Of a DNA stretch of 5,500 nt, positions 1 through 4,442 are shown piece by piece. The position numbers and the translations under genes were made by a program. Positions within the stretch are counted from its first letter, which is position 1. Every line of letters starts with the position of its first letter. The stretch lies in NCBI GenBank assembly GCA_002437945.1, contig DJSB01000006.1, positions 6,757 to 12,256 on the forward strand, in the 5' to 3' direction. The notes under the pieces are model-generated. The model made no database searches, was not told the DNA's origin, and saw only the letters and a program-made list of their open reading frames with translations. The stretch comes from Christensenella sp. UBA6345 (lineage in GTDB: Bacteria; Bacillota; Clostridia; Christensenellales; UBA1242).

Positions 1-61
1 GTTTGTCGCTTGTCCGCTATGCTTCCAAGTTCGACTAACGCTTGATAAATGACAGGCGGGG
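1..61. repeat. Dispersed palindromic repeat, partial copy at window edge
   Basis: This GC-richer stretch matches the right part of the complete element at 5411-5497 in the same orientation. Shared blocks are TCGCTTGT, CCAAGTTCGACTA, CGCT and AATGACAGGCGGGG, with scattered substitutions and a 2-nt length difference just before the last block. The left arm would lie outside the window. Read on the minus strand it starts CCCCGCCTGTCATT and contains TAGTCGAACTTGG. That recalls the widespread bacterial intergenic repeat type beginning GTCATTCTGAGCG; the likeness is from memory and unchecked. It is intergenic and non-coding. Confidence 0.75.
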
Positions 62-110
62 TGAAAGACAAATTAACATAAATATGTAATTATATATCCT
101 AATTAAAAAT

Positions 111-145
111 AAAAAAACACTACCGTGGTAGTGCTTTTTTATTTT
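111..145 (-). terminator. Intrinsic terminator of the small membrane protein gene (possibly bidirectional)
   Basis: The arms CACTAC (118-123) and GTAGTG (128-133) form a perfect stem around CGTG. Runs of A on the left (111-117) and T on the right (135-140) give a U-tract in either direction. On the minus strand it begins about a dozen bases after the stop codon at 147-149, so it most likely ends that gene. It could also stop rightward transcription entering from the left. Confidence 0.85.
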
Positions 146-146
146 A

Positions 147-365
147 TTAAACATTAAGTAAACGTAAAATGTGTTTGCTAATAATCATAAGGATCATGTC
201 TGGTATCCAAAGGATTGCACCCAAAGGAATTCTTAAGATAGCAGCAACAAGTTTGCCTTCTTTTGCTCTAGTGATAATACCTAGTACCCAAGCGGTTACA
301 GGGATTATAGCCAAGATAACACTTACGAGATAACTTAAACCAAGATAATCAGATTTCTTTGCCAT
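147..365 (-). CDS. Small two-helix membrane protein of unknown function
   Basis: The 72-residue protein is strongly hydrophobic. One likely transmembrane segment lies at about residues 9-32 and a second at about 40-63. A short basic loop between them (RAKEGK, about 33-38) and a basic C-terminus (KHILRLL) suggest both ends lie on the same side of the membrane. I do not recognise a family with confidence and assign no function. The start is supported by AAGGAG on the minus strand at 380-375, nine bases before the ATG. A nearer upstream ATG at 370-368 is out of frame and too close to the Shine-Dalgarno. The gene diverges from the acyltransferase at 631 and ends in its own hairpin terminator. Its first 21 bases are almost identical to the first 21 of that divergent gene. 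Confidence 0.75.
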   Translation of the reverse strand: MAKKSDYLGLSYLVSVILAIIPVTAWVLGIITRAKEGKLVAAILRIPLGAILWIPDMILMIISKHILRLLNV

Positions 366-374
366 GTCATTTTA

Positions 375-380
375 CTCCTT
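375..380 (-). promoter_or_regulatory. Ribosome binding site for the small membrane protein
   Basis: On the minus strand this reads AAGGAG, a near-perfect Shine-Dalgarno, nine bases upstream of the ATG at 365. It selects that start over the out-of-frame ATG at 370. It contrasts with the divergent gene at 631, which has no visible Shine-Dalgarno. Confidence 0.75.
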
Positions 381-430
381 TTTTGTTATTACTAATATAT
401 TACACTAGAATTGGTTTTAAGTTAAATAAT

Positions 431-449
431 TTTGACGTATTTTGTCAAA
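431..449. promoter_or_regulatory. Candidate operator: inverted repeat TTTGAC-N7-GTCAAA, overlapping a possible -35 box
   Basis: Perfect 6-bp arms, TTTGAC (431-436) and GTCAAA (444-449), are separated by seven bases. The right arm contains TTGACA on the minus strand (448-443), a perfect -35 box facing the small membrane gene. However, the -10 candidates 16-18 bases downstream match poorly. The site could be an operator over that promoter or a chance palindrome in AT-rich DNA. No known regulator is assigned. Confidence 0.3.
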
Positions 450-562
450 CTTTATTAAAAAACATCATTTTTTATAACATTTCATATGTTTTGACATTTA
501 TTTTACTTACACATTTATTAGATTAACAATGTTGATAACCATTATTATTTTTTTTATCATAA

Positions 563-577
563 ATAAGTTTAACTTAT
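563..577. promoter_or_regulatory. Candidate operator: 15-bp palindrome upstream of the acyltransferase promoter
   Basis: ATAAGTT-T-AACTTAT is a perfect palindrome with 7-bp arms and a one-base centre. It lies just upstream of the putative -35 of the gene at 631, a usual place for a dimeric regulator site. A related half-motif, TTAAGTTAAA, lies at 417-426 on the side of the divergent gene. The palindrome is seen directly; regulatory use is inferred. Confidence 0.35.
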
Positions 578-589
578 ATGTATAAATCG

Positions 590-618
590 TTGGGCAAATA
601 ATTTAATTATGGTACAAT
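590..618 (+). promoter_or_regulatory. Extended -10 promoter of the acyltransferase gene; near-leaderless mRNA predicted
   Basis: An extended -10 element, TG-G-TACAAT (TG at 610-611, hexamer 613-618), is preceded at 17-bp spacing by a weak -35, TTGGGC (590-595). The expected transcription start falls around 623-628, only a few bases before the ATG at 631. No Shine-Dalgarno is visible, so the mRNA is predicted to be leaderless or nearly so. The hexamer and TG match are seen; the start site is inferred. Confidence 0.6.
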
Positions 619-630
619 ATATATTGTATT

Positions 631-1722
631 ATGGCAAAGAAATATGATTATGAACAACTTGAACGTGAAGGTAAGACTGATGTTCATGTTGATGGAGAAG
701 TAATAAAAGATTATTCCGATAGGGAGATTACTGCAAAGTATCATTTTACAATCAAAAACCCTATTGGTAGATTTTTTGCGTTTATTTTTTGGTGTATTGT
801 TGCATTATTAGTACCATTTATAGTTTTGTTGACTCACGGCACAAGAATTAGGGGCAAACGTAACTTACGTGGACTTAAAAAGAGTGGTGCGGTGGTTATA
901 GCCAACCATGTATTATATCTAGATTGTATGATAGGTGCACAATGTGTATATCCTAAAAAATTATATTTCCACGTATTAGAAAATAGCATGAAAGTTAAGG
1001 GATTAAGCACAGTGATGAAAGCCCTAGGTGCTATGCCTATTCCATCAAAACCTAGTGCCAAGAGAGCATTTATTGAAGAAACCGATAAACTTTTGGCAAA
1101 GAAAAAATGGATATGTGTATACCCAGAAACGGCTTTGTGGCCATACTATGATAAGATACGTCCATTTAAAACCGGCGCTTTCCATTTTGCTGTAAAAAAC
1201 AATGTTCCTATTATTCCTATATGTATTAATTTTAGAAGAAGTCGTGGTATATTTAAGAAATTGGGTATGCGTACCAAATTTGTTACCGTCCATATAGGTA
1301 AACCTTTGTATGCTAATCCACAACTAGAATTTAATGATGCGGTTAATGATTTACTACAACGCTCACACACAGTTATGACTCGTATGAATCACTTATTTAA
1401 AGTAATTGATGGCAATGTCGTAGATGAGAATGAAAAGTGGGGTAATAGACCTATATTTATAGATTCGGTTAAGAAAGCCAAAGCAAAGACGGAAACTGTT
1501 AATTTCCGTAGACGCAATAAACCTGCTACGGTAAGTAATGAAGATGCTGAACTATATAATTATGATAGATATTTGACTCAAGAAGAAGAATTGAAATGTG
1601 AAAATATAGAAAAGGCTAGTCAAGATAATAACATAGAAATAACTAACGAAAATTTAAGTCATGTTAAAGATGATGTTAAGTCTAATAATATTGACCAATC
1701 CAATGATGATAACCAAAAATAA
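631..1722 (+). CDS. plsC: PlsC-type 1-acyl-glycerol-3-phosphate acyltransferase, membrane-associated
   Basis: This 363-residue protein resembles the LPLAT/PlsC family, which transfers an acyl chain to lysophosphatidic acid to form phosphatidic acid at the cytoplasmic membrane. One hydrophobic segment lies at about residues 47-68. The catalytic HX4D motif is NHVLYLD (His93, Asp98). Motif III appears as YPETALW (about 164-170): it keeps the Pro-Glu pair but lacks the usual Gly-Thr-Arg that follows. The hydrophobic motif IV is VPIIPICINF (about 192-201). Residues from about 275 to the end form a charged Asn/Asp-rich tail, probably disordered, beyond the usual roughly 240-residue catalytic core. 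The altered motif III makes the exact acceptor uncertain; another lysolipid acyltransferase role is possible. The start fits an extended -10 promoter immediately upstream without a Shine-Dalgarno. The gene ends in its own terminator. Confidence 0.85.
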   Translation: MAKKYDYEQLEREGKTDVHVDGEVIKDYSDREITAKYHFTIKNPIGRFFAFIFWCIVALLVPFIVLLTHGTRIRGKRNLRGLKKSGAVVIANHVLYLDCMIGAQCVYPKKLYFHVLENSMKVKGLSTVMKALGAMPIPSKPSAKRAFIEETDKLLAKKKWICVYPETALWPYYDKIRPFKTGAFHFAVKNNVPIIPICINFRRSRGIFKKLGMRTKFVTVHIGKPLYANPQLEFNDAVNDLLQRSHTVMTRMNHLFKVIDGNVVDENEKWGNRPIFIDSVKKAKAKTETVNFRRRNKPATVSNEDAELYNYDRYLTQEEELKCENIEKASQDNNIEITNENLSHVKDDVKSNNIDQSNDDNQK

Positions 1723-1746
1723 GCATTTTGTAATGCTTATTTTTTT
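1715..1746 (+). terminator. Intrinsic terminator of the acyltransferase gene
   Basis: AAGCATT (1721-1727) pairs with AATGCTT (1732-1738) around TTGT. The stem extends by A-T pairs to about 13 bp (1715-1727 with 1732-1744), and a T-run reaches 1746. The stop codon TAA (1720-1722) lies inside the left arm. It separates the acyltransferase transcript from the next gene only 57 bp downstream. Confidence 0.85.
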
Positions 1747-1774
1747 AAACAAATTTTTGTAATATGCATATTAA
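1746..1774 (+). promoter_or_regulatory. Candidate promoter of the serine acetyltransferase gene
   Basis: A weak -35, TAAACA (1746-1751), and a -10, TATTAA (1769-1774), are 17 bp apart; each matches consensus at four of six positions. The predicted start would fall at or next to the ATG at 1780, giving a leaderless mRNA. This agrees with the lack of any Shine-Dalgarno and with the terminator directly upstream. Read-through from the preceding gene is the alternative. Confidence 0.35.
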
Positions 1775-1779
1775 ATATT

Positions 1780-2739
1780 ATGAGTAAAAATATATTTGAT
1801 TATGACATTACCATAGATGGTATACAACAATTAATAATAGATTATTTTGGCGAATATTTATCTTTATCGCAGATAGAGATAATTACTAGTAAAGTTATGA
1901 ATTTAATTGATAAAGATATACACTTTATTGCTAGTCTTGACCCATCACAAAATAGTGTAGAAGTTGTAAGAAATTTAAAAACAAAAAGTTTAATTGCTAC
2001 TTTGTGTTATCGTATAGCCAATGTAATATTTTATGGCGGATATTTAGATAAAGATAATGATAAAATAACTCGAGAATTTATGGAAAAAGTGGCGAGTTTT
2101 ACATCAATTGATATACACCCGCAAGCCATTATAGGTGAATGTTTTTTTATAGACCATGGTGCTAATGTTGTTATAGGTTCGACTACAGTTATCGGTAAAT
2201 GTTGCAATCTGTTTAATGATGTAGTGCTAGGTAGTAAGAATGTTAAGACGGCATTACCGGTTAAGCGTCACCCGACACTAAAAGACAATGTGACAATATG
2301 TGCTGGTTGTAGAGTACTGGGCGATATTACTATAGGTAACAATTGTTTTATTTCTCCCAATGCAGTGGTACTTGATGATGTGCCAGACGATACTCATGTC
2401 AGTATAATCAATCAACTTCAATTATCGAAAATGGGCAATAGATTACCTAGTCAAAAAATGATTGTCTATGGTGTAGTACCTAAATTTAAAAATACTATAA
2501 AAATATTGGGCGAAGGTTTTTATAATCCTACCGTATTAATTAAACTCAAAAATGATAAAAGTCTTAATTATACTATTACATATTGGGATAAAAATAAAAT
2601 ACTTATAAAAATAAAAAACACAACTGCTTTTGACCACAAAACAGTAAGCGGTGCAAAGATAATTATATTATCTAATGCAGATAAAGTAATTATTACACAA
2701 AGTTTCGGTTTGACCAAAGTACTTACAAATTTAAGTTAA
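1780..2739 (+). CDS. epsC: Serine O-acetyltransferase, EpsC/CysE type, with extra C-terminal domain
   Basis: The enzyme would transfer acetyl from acetyl-CoA to L-serine, giving O-acetylserine, the cysteine precursor, in the cytosol. An N-terminal helical region (about 1-100) carries the family's Asp-Pro at residues 54-55 (DIHFIASLDP). The left-handed beta-helix begins at IDIHP (110-114). It continues through FFIDHG (Asp125, His126) and VVIG, then KRHPT (His164), and repeats such as GDITIGNN and VVLDDVP to about residue 202. Asp125/His126 and His164 match the catalytic positions known in CysE. The usual Glu after VVIG is Ser here, and the YQGVTLG segment reads FNDVVLG. Residues about 225-319 are an additional strand-rich stretch that I do not recognise, replacing the short tail that in CysE contacts cysteine synthase. 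No sulfur gene is adjacent. General function is well supported; substrate preference less so. Confidence 0.85.
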   Translation: MSKNIFDYDITIDGIQQLIIDYFGEYLSLSQIEIITSKVMNLIDKDIHFIASLDPSQNSVEVVRNLKTKSLIATLCYRIANVIFYGGYLDKDNDKITREFMEKVASFTSIDIHPQAIIGECFFIDHGANVVIGSTTVIGKCCNLFNDVVLGSKNVKTALPVKRHPTLKDNVTICAGCRVLGDITIGNNCFISPNAVVLDDVPDDTHVSIINQLQLSKMGNRLPSQKMIVYGVVPKFKNTIKILGEGFYNPTVLIKLKNDKSLNYTITYWDKNKILIKIKNTTAFDHKTVSGAKIIILSNADKVIITQSFGLTKVLTNLS

Positions 2740-2757
2740 ATTTTGCAAAATTCCCTA

Positions 2758-2786
2758 TTGACAATACGCTCGGGGCGGTGTATAAT
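2758..2786 (+). promoter_or_regulatory. Perfect-consensus sigma70/sigmaA promoter
   Basis: TTGACA (2758-2763) and TATAAT (2781-2786) are both exact consensus hexamers, separated by exactly 17 bp. The spacer is unusually GC-rich for this region (GCTCGGGGCGG). Transcription should start around 2792-2794. It is the strongest promoter in the window, and the nearest gene with a Shine-Dalgarno on the same strand starts only at 3115, after two terminators. Confidence 0.9.
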
Positions 2787-2792
2787 AACAAC

Positions 2793-2905
2793 GCATTTTA
2801 ATTAAAAGATTAAAATGTTTTTCCATTTTTCATTTCTACCTATATTTTTCGTTTAATAAAGGTGACAAAAACACGCATTATACTCCACAGCGTGTTTTTT
2901 GTTTT
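2793..2905 (+). ncRNA. Candidate small RNA or terminated leader, about 110 nt
   Basis: The unit lies between a perfect-consensus promoter and a strong intrinsic terminator and has no convincing open reading frame. Three hairpins can be drawn. The first is a perfect 9-bp stem (2794-2802 with 2809-2817, loop TAAAAG) at the 5' end. The second is a weaker interrupted stem at about 2838-2863, pairing ACCT with AGGT. The third is the terminator at 2867-2900. The middle is pyrimidine-rich. I do not recognise it as 6S, SRP, tmRNA or a known riboswitch class. It could be a free small RNA or a regulatory leader for the transporter at 3115. The boundary is inferred from the promoter and terminator. Confidence 0.5.
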
Positions 2906-2908
2906 TTT
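2867..2908 (+). terminator. Intrinsic terminator of the candidate small RNA
   Basis: AAAAACACGC-type left arm (ACACGC at 2871-2876, A-run 2867-2870) pairs with GCGTGT (2890-2895) plus T's. The 13-nt loop is 2877-2889, and a long T-rich tail runs to about 2908. The A-run on the left means it may also work on the minus strand. Confidence 0.85.
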
Positions 2909-3023
2909 AATCATTAATGTAATGTTAAATTTAATTATGGCTAAATTGCTGACACATAACCATGATTATATTATGGTTGTTAGGTATATTATTTAAAAAA
3001 ATCTTAAATTGTTTGCGTGTATT
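2906..3023. other. Non-coding stretch between two terminators
   Basis: There is no gene with a start signal here. The one notable structure is a 9-bp hairpin at 2958-2966 with 2970-2978 (AACCATGAT with ATTATGGTT, one G-T pair), not followed by a T-run. Short reading frames at 2922 and 2937 (24 and 19 codons, same stop at about 2996) lack a Shine-Dalgarno and family resemblance. A GCGTGT at 3015-3020 repeats the right arm of the upstream terminator. Confidence 0.4.
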
Positions 3024-3064
3024 GATTGTTTCATGTTAAAGTTTAAATGAAGCAATCTTTTTTT
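3024..3064 (+). terminator. Second strong intrinsic terminator, upstream of the transporter
   Basis: GATTGTTTCAT (3024-3034) pairs with ATGAAGCAATC (3047-3057) through 11 bp with one G-U. An inner TTAA/TTAA stem (3036-3039 with 3043-3046) lies above one bulged G. Seven T's follow at 3058-3064. It ends about 50 bases before the transporter start, so it either ends an upstream transcript or acts as an attenuator in the transporter leader. Confidence 0.8.
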
Positions 3065-3103
3065 AAGAATGCATAATTACATCAACGAAAAGTGTGTTAG
3101 AAA

Positions 3104-3109
3104 GAAGGG
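3104..3109 (+). promoter_or_regulatory. Ribosome binding site defining the true transporter start
   Basis: GAAGGG (AGAAGGG from 3103) sits five bases before the ATG at 3115, a good Shine-Dalgarno. It shows that translation starts there and not at the downstream GTG at 3215, where no comparable site is seen. Confidence 0.7.
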
Positions 3110-3114
3110 TAGAT

Positions 3115-4315
3115 ATGCAATTAAAATTACTTAATTTTCATAAAATGCTCGCCAACTTCTCTATGAGTCTAGTTGGTGGTTTTGTACCACTAATAATATA
3201 TAAAAATACAGGTAGTGTTTTTTTGGGCAGTATTTTATTTGTTTGTAATGTATTTAATCAATTTTATTATTAATTGCATTTTCCGTAATCAGTTCACAAA
3301 AAGGCCACAATTGTTTTTGGTTTTGCGTGCTATCCCTATTTTAATATATTCCTTGTCGGTATTGTTGTTAGACGTAAATTTTGTATGGGGAATTATATTA
3401 GTTACTATTTTCTATGCATTTAATTTAAGTTTTAAAGGCAATAGCACCGAAATTATACTTAATTATTCGGTTTCGCAAGATACCAATACTAAAAGTTTAG
3501 GACTTACTAGAGTGTTTGAACAAGTTGGTACTATTGTTGCTCAAATATCAGGTGCATTATTCCTAGATTATCTTAATACTTTTGTGTTAATAATTATAGC
3601 AATTAGTGTGTATCTGGTAAGTACTATACCACTACTTATGTATTACATTACATCTAGAAAACAAAAAGGTTTTAATACCGAAATGACCAGTAATGCATTA
3701 GTACAATTTGCTCAAAATGAAGACAAAACTGCTAAAGGTAAAAAGGTAGCCAAACAAATTTTGTTCCAGTATGGATTAATGTATTATTTAGTTGCATTCC
3801 TAGATAGTTTTCTTGATTTGTTTAACATATATATCTATGTAAAAACTGGACAATTTATATATGCAGGATATTTTAGTGCTATATACAATACTATGTATGC
3901 AGTATCTAGTTATGTGGTTGGTTTTGTCAGTGCTAAACATGATACTACTATACTATCTTCTATATGTATGGGCATTAATGCTATAAGTGTTATTGTGGTA
4001 ATATATATTCCAATTGTTTGGGTTCAAATGATACTTTTCGGGATTATAGGTTTTGCTTATCCATTCTATTCGCTATTTATTATTGAACGTATGCTTGCAA
4101 AGACTCGTATACTGGGTGTAAGCAATCGTGCTATATTGTTAAGGGACAAAATGTCTGTATTAGGTAAAGCGAGCGTAATTTCTCCATCATTGTTTGTACC
4201 ACTTGTTCCTTCATTTATAGTTATGGGTATCGCTTTAGCGATAGGTGGAGCATATCTTCCTTTTGGCGAAGAATATAGCCGAAAGAATTTGATTAATTAT
4301 TTAGAAGGCGATTAA
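3115..4315 (+). CDS. MFS-type membrane transporter, frame broken at a T7 tract near the N-terminus
   Basis: Two reading frames together make one transporter. The ATG at 3115, with a good Shine-Dalgarno, opens a frame beginning MQLKLLNFHKMLANFSMSLV that reaches a stop at 3271-3273 after 52 codons. From about 3215 the next frame carries the rest to 4315. Removing one T from the run at 3218-3224 joins them into 399 residues, a typical MFS length. The first helix region then reads smoothly as YKNTGSVFWAVFYLF. The protein is highly hydrophobic with about 12 probable membrane helices. A long polar loop between the halves (composite residues about 180-216) includes KTAKGKKVAK, as in MFS proteins. 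The substrate is unknown. The gene may be a recent pseudogene, a phase-variable gene, a slippage-rescued gene or a sequencing artefact. Without rescue, only a helix-poor 52-residue peptide, or a weak GTG-started 366-residue product from 3215, would be made. Confidence 0.7.
3218..3224 (+). other. T7 homopolymer at the transporter frameshift
   Basis: Seven T's lie between GTG and GGG. Upstream of the run the reading frame from 3115 is open. Downstream, the frame encoding the transporter body is offset by one base. With six T's the two frames join without a stop. Loss of one T, or RNA polymerase slippage here, would restore the full protein. Confidence 0.7.
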
Positions 4316-4365
4316 GTTAATTTTGAAGTTAATTAGAGACAAAGTAAGAAATATTTTTAATATAT

Positions 4366-4395
4366 TTGCTTATAAATTAGATTTAGTGCTAAAAT
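4366..4395 (+). promoter_or_regulatory. Extended -10 promoter of the DegV/FakB gene
   Basis: TG-C-TAAAAT (4387-4395) is an extended -10 element one mismatch from consensus. A weak -35, TTGCTT (4366-4371), lies 18 bp upstream. The predicted start near 4402 leaves a leader of about 40 nt that contains a Shine-Dalgarno. This implies the gene is transcribed independently of the transporter, although no terminator is visible after 4315. Confidence 0.55.
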
Positions 4396-4427
4396 GATAA
4401 TGCAATTAAATTTGCAATTTAATGAAA

Positions 4428-4434
4428 AAAGGGA
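4428..4434 (+). promoter_or_regulatory. Ribosome binding site selecting the start at 4443
   Basis: AAAGGGA lies eight bases before the ATG at 4443. It falls inside the coding sequence if the earlier in-frame ATG at 4422 were used. No similar site precedes 4422, so 4443 is preferred. Confidence 0.6.
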
Positions 4435-4442
4435 ATATAAAT

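Noticed and set aside
427..440. A 14-base match between the divergent intergenic region and the start of the DegV gene (4448-4461)
   Set aside because: A match of this length is about what chance gives in 5.5 kb of AT-rich DNA, and one copy is coding.
419..448. Minus-strand promoter for the small membrane gene with TTGACA at 448-443
   Set aside because: The -35 is perfect but all -10 candidates at 16-18 bp match at only about three of six positions. It is kept only as part of the palindrome entry, not as a firm promoter.
834..1370. Minus-strand open frames within the acyltransferase gene, and one opposite the DegV gene start (4419-4616)
   Set aside because: They overlap clear family-matching genes on the plus strand, lack start signals and show no protein family features.
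2877..2882. Perfect TATAAT on the minus strand inside the terminator loop
   Set aside because: There is no -35-like hexamer at a suitable distance and no minus-strand gene to serve; it falls in the loop of a hairpin.
2922..2996. Small ORF of 24 codons (or 19 from 2937) between the two terminators
   Set aside because: It has no Shine-Dalgarno, only a weak -10-like box, and no recognisable sequence features. It is short enough to occur by chance.
3215..3217. GTG as the genuine transporter start
   Set aside because: There is no clear Shine-Dalgarno. The upstream frame from 3115 has one and encodes a hydrophobic segment that completes the first helix once the T7 shift is removed.
4422..4442. 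Earlier in-frame ATG for the DegV/FakB protein
   Set aside because: It would add MKKGNIN before the conserved DSTCDL region, has no Shine-Dalgarno, and would place the good AAAGGGA site inside the coding sequence.
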